64,000 nucleotides of DNA. It comes from Deltaproteobacteria bacterium (GTDB lineage Bacteria > Desulfobacterota > Desulfomonilia > Desulfomonilales > Desulfomonilaceae). The notes under the pieces are model-generated. The model saw only the letters and a program-made list of their open reading frames with translations. It was not told the DNA's origin and did not search any database. The stretch lies in the NCBI GenBank assembly GCA_016875095.1, contig VGSG01000003.1, positions 62,001-126,000 on the forward strand. Reading direction: 5' to 3'. Positions 43,244-52,072 of this stretch are shown here, piece after piece (position 1 is the first letter of the stretch; each line of letters opens with the position of its first letter). A program made the translations under genes and the position numbers.

Positions 43244-44716
43244 TCATTTGATCGTGATGGGCATACCCATTATGGGCCAAATCACCGCCGCGGCCAACCC
43301 AATGACCACCATCAGCATCGCACTCGCAGGAATGCCATACATGAAAAACTCCCCACCAGTAAACTGTTTTGAATCATAGGCGATGGCATTAGGAGCCGCG
43401 CCCACCAGGAGAAGGAACGGCATGCCCGCTGTAACCAGAGAGGCGAACATCACCACTTCCGGGGCCACGCCCAAGTACTTAGCGATTACGAGCGCCACCG
43501 GAAGCGATATGGCTATGGCGGCGACGTTCATGATGAAGTTGGTCATCACCATCACGAAGAAAGCGATACTCAGCACAAATATGAACCAGTTCGCCTTCTG
43601 GAACATCGCCAGCCAGTTGACAGCGAGCCACTGGGCAGCGCCGGTCTCCCACAGACAGAAACCGATACTCATGGCGCCGGAGAAGAGCAGGATGATGTTC
43701 CAAGGAATTACTTCCAGGTCGCTGAGATCCAGAATTTTGAACACAAAGAAAAGAACCGTTGAAATGAGAAAGATAGCCGACTTGTCCAGTTGCTGAAGCG
43801 GCAGAATCATGACCTGCAATGACATGACCACAATCGCCGCGATAACTATAATCAGCGCAATGATCTCGTTCTTTGTCATGGGACCGAGATCCACGCTCAG
43901 TTCTTGCACGCGTTCCTTAAGGCCGGGGATCACGGCTTTTTCAGGTCTGAAAAAAATCACGAAAAAGCCCCAGAGCAGGAAGACCATGAGCCAGCCTACG
44001 GGCGCCATGTAGTAGGATAACTCGAAGAAGCTCACGTCTTTGCCTACCATCTCTTTGAAGAATCCGAGAGCCACAATACCGCGGGCCGCGCCGAGCAGCG
44101 TGATGATACTCCCCGCGCCACACACGTAAGCCATGCCGATGAAGAGGCCCTTACCGAACTTGGTGGGTTTGTCGCCCTCACCATAAAGTCCGTATATGGC
44201 AAGAAGCAGGGGGTAGACCGTGGCCGCTACGCCCGTGTGCGCCATCACATGGGTTAGGAGCGCACACAACACAAAGACTCCCAAGTATATCCTCGTGGTC
44301 TTCTCGCCGATCAAAGCCAGCATCTTGTAGGCAAGGCGCTTGGTCAGGCCTGTCTTTGTGAAGACGATGCCGATCACGAGCGAAGCGAATATGAAGAGGA
44401 CCGAAGGGTCCATGAAATCCTTGAAAGCAACCTTGGCAGGCCGAATCATGAACAGCGCCTGCGTTATCCCGATCACCAGGCTCGTGACGCCGATCGGCAC
44501 CACCTCGAAAACCCACCAGACGCCGGCAAGCGCAAACACGGCCAGCGCCCCTTTGCCCTGTTCCGACAAAGCAAAATGCTTCCCGACCGGGTCAATCGCA
44601 TCGGGCCAGGGGGGCGAGTAATATATCACTCCGAAAAGACCGACACCGACCAACATCGCGATCAGACGTGTCCAGTCAATTCTTGACTGCGCAGAAGTCA
44701 ACACGTCGGCTGTCAT
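43244..44716 (-). CDS. DASS-family (SLC13) sodium:anion symporter
   Basis: 490 residues, about twelve membrane segments. Family features: 'GVWWVFEVVPIGVTSLVIGITQALF' early, 'THVMAHTGVAATVYPLLLAI' (first substrate hairpin, Ser-Asn-Thr motif altered to AHTG), and the second half 'FIMNVAAIAISLPVALVIA' and 'GAAPNAIAYDS'. DASS proteins import sulfate, C4-dicarboxylates or citrate with Na+; with these changed motifs the substrate is not predictable. The neighbours are a CBS protein upstream and the Mrp operon downstream. Use of the antiporter's Na+ gradient is a plausible inference. Confidence 0.87.
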   Translation of the reverse strand: MTADVLTSAQSRIDWTRLIAMLVGVGLFGVIYYSPPWPDAIDPVGKHFALSEQGKGALAVFALAGVWWVFEVVPIGVTSLVIGITQALFMIRPAKVAFKDFMDPSVLFIFASLVIGIVFTKTGLTKRLAYKMLALIGEKTTRIYLGVFVLCALLTHVMAHTGVAATVYPLLLAIYGLYGEGDKPTKFGKGLFIGMAYVCGAGSIITLLGAARGIVALGFFKEMVGKDVSFFELSYYMAPVGWLMVFLLWGFFVIFFRPEKAVIPGLKERVQELSVDLGPMTKNEIIALIIVIAAIVVMSLQVMILPLQQLDKSAIFLISTVLFFVFKILDLSDLEVIPWNIILLFSGAMSIGFCLWETGAAQWLAVNWLAMFQKANWFIFVLSIAFFVMVMTNFIMNVAAIAISLPVALVIAKYLGVAPEVVMFASLVTAGMPFLLLVGAAPNAIAYDSKQFTGGEFFMYGIPASAMLMVVIGLAAAVIWPIMGMPITIK

Positions 44717-44763
44717 ATCCTGACTTCTTCTAGCATGCTGCCCATGCTCGAAATGTGCTAATG

Positions 44764-45318
44764 CTAAACCATGCAGGCCCTCATTCTGCGGGCCACTTCC
44801 GTGAACACATCCGCCAAACGTAAGATCCCCACGACCTCACCTTTGGACGTGACCAGCAGCGATTGATGATGCCCGAGGATAAGTTGGTGGATGCCCTGAT
44901 TCAGCGAAGCGTCCTGGTCCACGACCTCTCCTTCCAGAGGAGAGGAGACCAGTTTGCCCACCTTGCGTTCCGAGGCCTTGCGGCACAGGTCCTCTAGAGG
45001 CTGCTTCCACAACTCATATTTGCCGAGCATGGACTTAAGGAACTCAGCGCTGAGCCCGTACCCGGAGAGTTTCCTCAGGTCTCCCATCTCCGTGTACGCG
45101 GGCTCCAGGCAGCGGATCACGTCCAAGAAACCCATCTTGCCGATGACCGTGCCGCTCTTGTCCCGGATCAGCACCGCCCTGAACGGCGCGGATCTGGTTT
45201 CGTAGTTGCCGCACGCCTCTTCCAGGGCCAGGACCGCTTCGTAGAGCGTTGCGTCCTCGGATATGGTGATATACTCGTCAACAGGAACCATCAGGTTCTT
45301 TACCTTTGTGGCTTCCAT
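44764..45318 (-). CDS. CBS-domain pair protein
   Basis: 184 residues from the ATG at 45318 (GAGGTCG seven bases upstream). Two CBS motifs, about 7-70 ('VKNLMVPVDEYITISEDATLYEAVLALEEA' and 'VLIRDKSGTVIGKMGFLDVIRCL') and about 115-178 ('VGKLVSSPLEGEVVDQDASLNQGIHQLILGHHQSLLVTSKGEVVGILRLADVFTEVARRM'). Such pairs bind adenine nucleotides and gate transporters or enzymes. It is 14 bases after the pseudo-receiver and 47 before the symporter, so control of the symporter is likely. Confidence 0.88.
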   Translation of the reverse strand: MEATKVKNLMVPVDEYITISEDATLYEAVLALEEACGNYETRSAPFRAVLIRDKSGTVIGKMGFLDVIRCLEPAYTEMGDLRKLSGYGLSAEFLKSMLGKYELWKQPLEDLCRKASERKVGKLVSSPLEGEVVDQDASLNQGIHQLILGHHQSLLVTSKGEVVGILRLADVFTEVARRMRACMV

Positions 45319-45332
45319 TCCGACGACCTCTC

Positions 45333-45728
45333 TTATTCTTTTGAAACCGAGGCGGCGCGAGCCCTCTTGCGTCGCGCCACCTCTGTTATCTGTTCCGCCA
45401 GCTTCGTGATGTCGGTGGGTTTTTGAAGGCAATCATACGCTCCCAATTTCATGGCTCGCAAGGAAAAATCCACCGAGCTCTCGTTCGTGAGCATGATCAC
45501 CTCCGCGGCCGGTTTGGCCGCCTTGATCTCCCGCAACAACTCCAGGAAGCCCTCCCCTTCATCAGGCACGCCCAATACCACCACATGCACGCGTTGGCTT
45601 TGAAGAAATCCAGAGGCTTCCCCGGCCGCAGTAGCTGTCCTGACCGCAAAGCCGCTCAGCTCCGGCCGCCTCGCCAGGGTCTTGAGGAACTGCTCTTCTT
45701 CGTCAACCAGAAGCACCTCTGAATCCAT
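45333..45728 (-). CDS. Receiver-fold protein lacking the phospho-aspartate (pseudo-receiver)
   Basis: 131 residues. It aligns along its whole length with the intact receiver at 34374 ('VLLVDEEEQF', 'VIMLTN', 'LQKPTD'). The phospho-acceptor Asp of 'VVVLDVKMPG' is Gly53 ('VVVLGVPDEGEG'), while the acidic pocket (D9/E10), switch Thr and Lys remain. So it cannot be phosphorylated in the normal way and may bind partners constitutively. It lies between a PAS mini-protein and a CBS protein, all within 20 bases of each other. Confidence 0.85.
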   Translation of the reverse strand: MDSEVLLVDEEEQFLKTLARRPELSGFAVRTATAAGEASGFLQSQRVHVVVLGVPDEGEGFLELLREIKAAKPAAEVIMLTNESSVDFSLRAMKLGAYDCLQKPTDITKLAEQITEVARRKRARAASVSKE

Positions 45729-45741
45729 GCCGATGCACCAA

Positions 45742-45921
45742 TCAGGCGCCAGCGAACGCCGCTTGTTCGAGGGTTTCCGGCGCCGCGCGACTCATCAGAA
45801 TCACGCGTTGATCAGGATCCACCACGAGAATGCCGATAGGCGCCTCATCGATCAATCTCGGCAATTCGATCAACTGATCGCAGAGCCCGCTGATCTGTGG
45901 CGGCCGCGAGAGCTGTTTCAC
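45742..45921 (-). CDS. 59-residue PAS-like mini-protein
   Basis: The GTG at 45921 has a perfect AGGAGG site, which decides this start over longer frames. The product ends in 'LIDEAPIGILVVDPDQRVILMSRAAPETL', the first two strands and helix of a PAS domain; the remaining strands and any output domain are missing. It lies 13 bases before the pseudo-receiver. It may be a true small protein or the leftover of a sensor kinase. Confidence 0.6.
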   Translation of the reverse strand: MKQLSRPPQISGLCDQLIELPRLIDEAPIGILVVDPDQRVILMSRAAPETLEQAAFAGA

Positions 45922-46011
45922 TGCGTGAGCCTCCTGTGCGCACGCCCTTGATTGGAGCCATGATGAAACATAACGACACAGTGTCCGGGTTTTGCAAAAG
46001 AGAAGCAAAGA

Positions 46012-46650
46012 TCAGGAGAGGAATTCGGCCTGTTGCGGATGATTGCCGAGCCATGTGATCGTCCCGTGCTCGATATCGTAAAACGCGCCTGTCACTTCGA
46101 GGCCTCCGCGCTTCACAGCGTCTCTAGTAGCGCTGCTGGACCGGAAGAGCGTTTCGATCTGGAACCAGACATTCTCCTTGATGGTTTCGCGCAGGAGAGC
46201 CGGCTCATCCAATCCTGTGTGTTTGTCCAGCGCCCTTTCGAAAGCGGGACGGATTTTTTCCATAAGCGGCGCCAGATTGTGGTGAACGGCCGCGGCCTGC
46301 ACAGCCGCGGTCACGGCGCCGCATCGGGAGTGCCCGAGCACAACCACCAGCGGCGTGCCCAGGTGAAGCATTGCGTATTCGACAGAGCCGATAATCTCCG
46401 GTGAGCACACATTTCCGGCTACGCGTAAGACGAAGAGGTCCCCAATGCCCTGATCGAACACCAGCTCTAGAGGGACCCGGGAATCAGCGCACGAGACGAT
46501 TGCCGCCAGAGGCTTCTGGCCTTCGCGAGCGGTTGAGATCCTGTCTCGTGGCGTCCGTCGAGGCCCTTCGACGCGGTCGTTGACGAACCGGCTATTTCCG
46601 TCCTTGAGCAGCGTAAGGGCTTCGGCCGCGGTCATGGTCGGTTGCTTCAT
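46012..46650 (-). CDS. Beta-carbonic anhydrase
   Basis: 212 residues from the ATG at 46650, GGGAGGGAGCGCTCC upstream. All zinc and catalytic residues are present: C54, D56 and R58 (SCADSRVP), H107 and C110 (GHSRCGAV). Length and motifs fit the plant-type beta class. It interconverts CO2 and bicarbonate. There is no signal peptide, so it is cytoplasmic. It leads a same-strand run with the PAS, pseudo-receiver, CBS and symporter genes, which raises the possibility that bicarbonate or a carboxylate is the transported ion. Confidence 0.94.
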   Translation of the reverse strand: MKQPTMTAAEALTLLKDGNSRFVNDRVEGPRRTPRDRISTAREGQKPLAAIVSCADSRVPLELVFDQGIGDLFVLRVAGNVCSPEIIGSVEYAMLHLGTPLVVVLGHSRCGAVTAAVQAAAVHHNLAPLMEKIRPAFERALDKHTGLDEPALLRETIKENVWFQIETLFRSSSATRDAVKRGGLEVTGAFYDIEHGTITWLGNHPQQAEFLS

Positions 46651-46779
46651 GGAGCGCTCCCTCCCCGCGTTGGGTTCTTCATCCACGAGATTCCCTTTTT
46701 GTGGGATTAACGGTCTTAAGCTGCCTCGACTCGGACAAAATGTTTGGCAAAAATATTCGAATTCGGAGAGGTTGCCACT

Positions 46780-47730
46780 TTAGGCCGCAGAGACCGCGAA
46801 ATGCTCCCGCGCATACGCCACCCGTTCCGCAATGCTCGTGAGGGTATCGTGTTCGGCCTCCACCTTTCGCAGTCTCGGGAGGAGGCCGGCTTTGTTGGCT
46901 ATCTGGATATTGAGGCCCGGTCGGGCGTTCAGTTCAAGGACTAGTGGGCCCTTGTCCCTGTCCAGGACTATGTCCACGCCTTGATACCCCAATCCGGTCA
47001 GCTCGTGGCAACGCGCGGCCAATTCCAATAATTTTTCCCAGTCCGGGATTTGCACACCGGCGAGAGCGCGGCCCGTGTCAGGGTGTTCGTTCACGGGCTG
47101 GTTTCCCCAGACCGCTCCGAGCGTTCGGCCTGTCGCTATATCGATGCCCGCGCCGATGGCGCCTTGATGAAGGTTCGCCTTTCCTTCGGACATCCGGGTG
47201 GGCAGACGCACCATGGACATGACCGGGACCCCCAGGAAGACGATGATTCGGATGTCCGGGACTCCCTGGTAGCTGATAGACTCAAAGATAGGATTGAATT
47301 CCACTCGGTACTCGATCAGAGCCCGGTCCGGCTGCCCACCCAGGCTGTAAAGACCGCTCAATAGACTGAAAACGTGATGATTCAGTTCATCGAGGGTGAT
47401 GATGCGGCCGTCCTGCTTTCTGAACTTGTCGTTGATTTGGCCCAGCGCCACGAGAATGCCCTCTCCTCCGCTCCCATGCGCAGGCTTAATAACGAAGCCC
47501 TCGCGGTCCCTGACGATCTCGGGGAGGTGCTCCACCTGGCCCTCCACTTCGATGACACCGTAGAGTTCCGGCGCAGCGATGCCATTGGCCTGAGCGAGCT
47601 GTTTTGTGAGCAACTTGTCGTCAACGAGGGGGTATAGACCGCGACGGTTGTATATGAGCGTGTACTGCGCGTTCCTCCGGTTGATCGCGAGCACTCCTCG
47701 TTCCCTGAGTCGTCGGATCAGGTTAGTCAT
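46780..47730 (-). CDS. ATP-grasp ligase, alpha-L-glutamate-ligase-like (RimK relatives)
   Basis: 316 residues. ATP-grasp features include the N-terminal 'NRRNAQYTLIYNRRGLYPLVDDKLLTKQLAQANGIAAPELYG', the Lys-containing 'GFVIKPAHGSGGEGILV' (phosphate loop), 'EYRVEFNPIF', and the metal site 'GVDIVLDRDKGPLVLELNARPGLNIQIAN'. It closely fits the RimK-like proteins that pair with a 7TM inactive-transglutaminase protein; that gene is 4 bases upstream on the same strand. Peptide or amino-acid ligation is expected; the acceptor is unknown. The aspartyl/zinc protease often found with this pair is not adjacent here. Confidence 0.9.
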   Translation of the reverse strand: MTNLIRRLRERGVLAINRRNAQYTLIYNRRGLYPLVDDKLLTKQLAQANGIAAPELYGVIEVEGQVEHLPEIVRDREGFVIKPAHGSGGEGILVALGQINDKFRKQDGRIITLDELNHHVFSLLSGLYSLGGQPDRALIEYRVEFNPIFESISYQGVPDIRIIVFLGVPVMSMVRLPTRMSEGKANLHQGAIGAGIDIATGRTLGAVWGNQPVNEHPDTGRALAGVQIPDWEKLLELAARCHELTGLGYQGVDIVLDRDKGPLVLELNARPGLNIQIANKAGLLPRLRKVEAEHDTLTSIAERVAYAREHFAVSAA

Positions 47731-47734
47731 GACT

Positions 47735-49270
47735 TCAGCTCTTCGCGAGGGCCCTGAACCGATAGAGATCCGCCAGGCGATAACCTGTGTATCGGCCCAT
47801 AAGGAGCGTGATTGCGAGAATCACGAGCAGTAGTTCCGGAAAGACAAAGACCAGGTGCTCCACAAGCTTCACATTCATGACAAGGAAGGCCAGCGCCGCG
47901 GTGATCAGGCTCCCCACTCCTGAGATCAAAGCCTCGGTGGAGCCTCGCTCTTCCCAGACTACCGACATGCGTTCCACGGTCATGGTGAGGATCACCATAG
48001 GGAAAAGCGCCACGGATAGCCCCATAGGGAGTCCCAGGAGGTGGGTCAGCAAACTGAACGCGGCCATCAAGAGCACCACCACGGTGAGCACCGCTGCAAG
48101 CCGTGGAACAACCAGCAATTTCAGATGCTCCAGATAGAACCGCACGCCGAGTCCCAACGCCACCAACGCTGAGAAAAGGACAATCCCCCAGAGCAGCCCC
48201 GTCTCCCGAAAAGAAAGCCCGATCAGAACCGGCATGAAGGTGCCGAATGTCCGAATACCGATCATGTTTCGCAGGAACACGAGTAAGAGAGCGCCGACCG
48301 GCACCAAGAGCAATACCCGATACACAGCCTGAGTTCTCACCGGGAGGCTGAAGAGGGAAAACCGGAGCAGCACGGGTTCCGAGATCTCTCCTCGACGCAC
48401 CGCGGAGACAACCCCTTCTTCGATTCGAGGGCTCACGGACATGACCACCCGAAGCTTGTCTCCGCCTTCTTGGTGGACCAACGGCTCCGGCCCGCGCCAC
48501 CAGCGCAGCCAGTCATCGGGAACGGGCGACTTGCCTCTCAGAGGGTCAAAGGAGATCCATTGCTTCTTATGGTGAACTTCAAGCCAGCGGAGCCAGGGCG
48601 CCTTTTGGGGAAATTCATATTTCTCCGATTCCAAGCGCACTCCCGAAACCATTCGCGCGGGAATATCCGCGACCAAGAGCACGTTCACCGCGACCTGGAC
48701 CTTCTTTTTCAGGGTGGGTTGCGGGCCCAGGAGCAACTTGACGTTCTCATCGGGCTCGGGCCTGTTCAGACGCTTTATTAATTCAGCGACCATGGTGGGC
48801 GTGTCCGCGGACTTGGCCTGGATCTCCGCGATCAAAGCCTTTGCGGCCTGAAGCGCGGCTTCGTTCAGCTCGGGAGCTTCGATTTTGGGGCGCTCGGTTT
48901 CCAGGAGCGGGGCCTTGGTGCGAACCCTCACCAGGCCCGCCCTGTAATAGAGGCTCTGTTTACCGCTCGCGTTGCGAATGGACCACGTGGCGCGACGGTT
49001 ACCGTTTTCCATCACGGTCACCAGCCCGTAGCCACTGGAGATAAAATGCTCGTCCACCAGCCCGTATCCTCGGGTGCTCGTCGGCACGAACATGGACAGT
49101 TTGACCGGACCGCCTTTGGCTGTGAACGAGATGCTCGCCTCCACATTCCAGACCTCTGACCGGGTGCGGGGACTGAGAGGCAAGTTCAAAACGTAGACCT
49201 TGTAGATGAAAATGCCGAGGCCCAGCGCCGTCAAGACAGCAGCCAACACGTACAGGTGCGCTTTACTCAA
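47735..49270 (-). CDS. UUP1-family: inactive transglutaminase fused to 7 transmembrane helices
   Basis: 511 residues from a TTG at 49270 with GGAGG ten bases upstream; a GTG at 49309 lacks any Shine-Dalgarno. TM1 about 5-28, then a periplasmic transglutaminase-like domain (about 35-260, 'VLLVADIPARMVSGVRLE', 'LEVHHKKQWISFDP') without the catalytic Cys, then seven helices (about 290-490, 'MIGIRTFGTFMPVLIGLSFRETG', 'LFPMVILTMTVERMSVVWEERGSTEALISG'). This is the Transglut_i_TM/7TM_transglut pair of families. The fold may capture a periplasmic peptide signal and work with the ATP-grasp enzyme encoded just downstream. Confidence 0.9.
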   Translation of the reverse strand: MSKAHLYVLAAVLTALGLGIFIYKVYVLNLPLSPRTRSEVWNVEASISFTAKGGPVKLSMFVPTSTRGYGLVDEHFISSGYGLVTVMENGNRRATWSIRNASGKQSLYYRAGLVRVRTKAPLLETERPKIEAPELNEAALQAAKALIAEIQAKSADTPTMVAELIKRLNRPEPDENVKLLLGPQPTLKKKVQVAVNVLLVADIPARMVSGVRLESEKYEFPQKAPWLRWLEVHHKKQWISFDPLRGKSPVPDDWLRWWRGPEPLVHQEGGDKLRVVMSVSPRIEEGVVSAVRRGEISEPVLLRFSLFSLPVRTQAVYRVLLLVPVGALLLVFLRNMIGIRTFGTFMPVLIGLSFRETGLLWGIVLFSALVALGLGVRFYLEHLKLLVVPRLAAVLTVVVLLMAAFSLLTHLLGLPMGLSVALFPMVILTMTVERMSVVWEERGSTEALISGVGSLITAALAFLVMNVKLVEHLVFVFPELLLVILAITLLMGRYTGYRLADLYRFRALAKS

Positions 49271-49479
49271 GGTCCGGGCGCCTCCGCGGAGAAATCCGGC
49301 TTCGCACACCGGTGATAATCAATCGGAAGTCCCTCCACACCGAAATTCGAGTCGGCGGCCTCTTCACTCAATCAGAAGCCCGTCGTTTCGGGCGTTTGTT
49401 CAAGCGCACGACCCTAAACCCATTCAAGGCCGAAACCAAGGCTTGGCAAAGCGGCGTCACCATAGACCCGGCCTCAAGA

Positions 49480-49503
49480 GGTGTCAATAGACGCACTGAC
49501 ACC
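49480..49503. promoter_or_regulatory. Inverted repeat upstream of namZ
   Basis: ggtgtca (49480-49486) and tgacacc (49497-49503) form a 7-base dyad with a 10-base spacer, 68 bases before the NamZ start. It could be an operator. There is no other evidence. Confidence 0.25.
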
Positions 49504-49570
49504 GGAATATGCCTCATGGTTCCATTTCTCTGGTATAACGTCCCCTGAATAGATGGAGAAGAGGCGTCCT

Positions 49571-50743
49571 ATGGTCAAGACCGGGCTTGAACGGATAATT
49601 GAGCGCCCTGACTTACTGGGTCGCGCAGGACGACTGGGTCTTCTGTATAATCAGGCATCAGTGGACGCATCCCTGCGCCCCGCCCCCGAACAGATTGCCA
49701 GGGCCTTTCCCGGCAAATTGGTAAAGCTCTTTGGGCCGCAGCACGGCGTTGGTGGGGCCGAGCAAGACAACATGAACGAAACCGAGCACTCAACCCATCC
49801 GGTCCTGGGGTTGCCCATTCACAGCCTTTACTCGGAAACGAGAAGACCTTTGCCGCACATGCTCGACGAGGTGGACACCGTCCTTGTGGACATTCAAGAC
49901 GTGGGCGCTCGCGTGTACACGTTCGCGACGACGGTTCTGTATCTTATGGAAGCGTGCGCGACCCACCGGAAACGTCTGGTCGTTCTGGATCGGCCGAATC
50001 CGATCAATGGAAAAGATATTGAAGGCAATCTCCTGGAGCCGGAGTTCGCGTCCTTTGTGGGCCCGCACCCGATTCCCATGCGGCACGGCCTGACGCTCGG
50101 GGAACTGATGACTCTCTATAACGAGGTCTACGGCATCGGGCCCCGGGTCGAAGTGATAGCAATGGAAGGTTGGCGAAGGGATGCCTATTTCGATCAAACA
50201 GGTCTCCCCTGGGTCCTGCCGTCTCCGAACATGCCGCTCTTGGATACCGCGAACGTATACCCGGGCCAAGTGATACTGGAAGGCTGCAATCTCTCGGAAG
50301 GTCGAGGAACCACGAGGCCTTTCGAGTTATTCGGCGCGCCTTATCTTCACCAGGGCGCGATAATCGACAACATTGAAGATCAAGCGCTCGTCGGCGCTGT
50401 TCTCCGAGAGACCGCGTTTCGGCCCACGTTCAATAAGTGGGTAAATGAGGTCTGTCACGGCTTCCAGATCCATGTGACCGCGCGGGACATTTATCGGCCG
50501 TACCGTGCCACTTTGGCTCTGTTGGCAGCGATCATTAAGCTCCATCCACATGACTTCTCGTGGTCCTCTCCGCCGTACGAGTATGTCTACGACAAGCTGC
50601 CTGTGGACGTGATCACCGGCAGCTCCAAAGTGCGGCTCGATCTGGAGCAAGGCCGCTCGGCGCTCGACATGGAGAGAGAATGGGCGGACGACTTGGAGGC
50701 CTTTGACCGGCTTAGGTCACGGTTCTTCCTCTATACGCCGTAG
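49571..50743 (+). CDS. namZ: Exo-beta-N-acetylmuramidase family NamZ (DUF1343)
   Basis: 390 residues from the ATG at 49571, chosen because AGAGG lies before it; an ATG six codons earlier has no ribosome site. DUF1343 features: 'FGPQHGVGG', 'LPIHSLYSETRRP', 'DVDTVLVDIQDVGARVYTF'-like (VDTVLVDIQDVGARVYTF), 'DRPNPINGKDIEGNLLEPEFASFVG', 'PMRHGLTLGEL', 'PSPNMPLLDTANVYPG' and 'EGRGTTRPFELFGAPYL'. NamZ from Bacteroidetes releases terminal MurNAc from muropeptides. Many homologues are exported, but no signal peptide is seen here, so it may work on recycled fragments in the cytoplasm. The M20 peptidase gene follows by 105 bases. Confidence 0.9.
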   Translation: MVKTGLERIIERPDLLGRAGRLGLLYNQASVDASLRPAPEQIARAFPGKLVKLFGPQHGVGGAEQDNMNETEHSTHPVLGLPIHSLYSETRRPLPHMLDEVDTVLVDIQDVGARVYTFATTVLYLMEACATHRKRLVVLDRPNPINGKDIEGNLLEPEFASFVGPHPIPMRHGLTLGELMTLYNEVYGIGPRVEVIAMEGWRRDAYFDQTGLPWVLPSPNMPLLDTANVYPGQVILEGCNLSEGRGTTRPFELFGAPYLHQGAIIDNIEDQALVGAVLRETAFRPTFNKWVNEVCHGFQIHVTARDIYRPYRATLALLAAIIKLHPHDFSWSSPPYEYVYDKLPVDVITGSSKVRLDLEQGRSALDMEREWADDLEAFDRLRSRFFLYTP

Positions 50744-50848
50744 TCCCACGGTTTTCTCCCTTGACACCTGTCGAATGATTCCACTAAGATAGCAAGCTCC
50801 AGCTCTGTTTTCAGGAATGGCGGACGTTTTTCTTTGTCAGGAGGAAGG

Positions 50849-52072
50849 GTGTCTTTCCCAGAAATCTCCCGACGGGTGGAGGAGCTGCGGGACGAGTGCC
50901 TGCGCTTCCTCATCCATATCTGCTCTATTCCTGCCCTTGGCCCCACAAATCAGGGACAGGGCGAAATGGAGAAGTATCACGTGGTTCGGGAGATGGTGCG
51001 CTCGCTCAATCCTGATTCGGAGGTGGAAGTCCATGCGCCCGATGACCGTGTGCCCGACGGTGTGAGGCCCAATCTTCTGGCTCTCTTTCACGGAAAGGAT
51101 ACCTCTCGAACGCTCTGGATTTTGACTCACATCGACGTGGTGCCTCCCGGGGATCCGAGCCTCTGGGATTCTGATCCATTCAAGCCGTTGGTGAAGGATG
51201 GATTCCTTTACGGTCGAGGGGTGGAGGACAATGGTCAGTCGCTTGCGGCCAGCATTTTTGCCGCACGCGCGGTGAAAGAAACGAGTGGTTTCGGGATCAA
51301 TGTGGGCCTGGCCCTCGTTTCCGACGAAGAGACGGGAAGCTTGCTGGGGTTGGACTATGTCCTGAACCAGCGTCCGGACCTCTTCAAGCCGGACGATCTG
51401 ATACTTGTGCCGGACGCGGGGAGCGAAGACGGCGATCACCTGGAGGTTGCTGAAAAGCACCTTCTACAGGTGAAATTCAGGGTGAGAGGTCGGCAGGGCC
51501 ATGCAAGCGCTCCCCACCGGACCAAGAATACGCTCAGGGCCGCGGCCCATCTCATCGTCGAACTCGACAATGCCTTGGCAAGGCGATTTCCTGAACAGAA
51601 CGGCTTCTATAGTCCTCCGGCGAGCACCTTCGAGCCCACCAGAAAGGACGCCAACGTTCCGAACATCAACACAATCCCCGGTGATGACGTTTTCTATATG
51701 GATTGCCGGGTTCTTCCCGATATCTCGCTGACATCGGTGCTTGCTGAAATGCGCTCGGTCGCGGCAGAGGTAGGCGAGCGATTCGGCGTGGAGATTTTCC
51801 TGGAAGAGCACATGAAGTTCCAGGCCCCCCCGCCAACCCCCGCGGACGCGCCGGTTGTGCTGGCTCTGGCGCAGGCGGTTCAGGAGGTCTACGGGGTGCA
51901 GGCTCGTCCTGTGGGGATCGGAGGGCAGACAGTGGCGGCGTTCTTCCGCAAGAGGGGCTTACCCGCTGTTGTGTGGGAGAAGATTGTGCAGTGCGCCCAC
52001 GCGCCGAATGAACGGATTTCCATAGAGAACCTCATGGGGAACGCGAAGGTTTTCGCCAGAATGATGATTTAG
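50849..52072 (+). CDS. Peptidase family M20 (dipeptidase/deacylase-like)
   Basis: 407 residues from GTG, with AGGAGG just upstream (50838-50843). Metal ligands: 'THIDVV' (His about 94), 'GRGVEDNGQ' (Asp), catalytic Glu pair in 'SDEETGS', an Asp in 'VPDAGS', and the final His in 'CAHAPNE'. The dimerisation domain (about 205-320) contains 'GRQGHASAPHRTKNTLRAA'. Many relatives are dipeptidases, succinyl-diaminopimelate desuccinylases or acylases. The NamZ gene before it makes a cell-wall peptide role plausible. The substrate is not fixed by sequence. Confidence 0.9.
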   Translation: MSFPEISRRVEELRDECLRFLIHICSIPALGPTNQGQGEMEKYHVVREMVRSLNPDSEVEVHAPDDRVPDGVRPNLLALFHGKDTSRTLWILTHIDVVPPGDPSLWDSDPFKPLVKDGFLYGRGVEDNGQSLAASIFAARAVKETSGFGINVGLALVSDEETGSLLGLDYVLNQRPDLFKPDDLILVPDAGSEDGDHLEVAEKHLLQVKFRVRGRQGHASAPHRTKNTLRAAAHLIVELDNALARRFPEQNGFYSPPASTFEPTRKDANVPNINTIPGDDVFYMDCRVLPDISLTSVLAEMRSVAAEVGERFGVEIFLEEHMKFQAPPPTPADAPVVLALAQAVQEVYGVQARPVGIGGQTVAAFFRKRGLPAVVWEKIVQCAHAPNERISIENLMGNAKVFARMMI

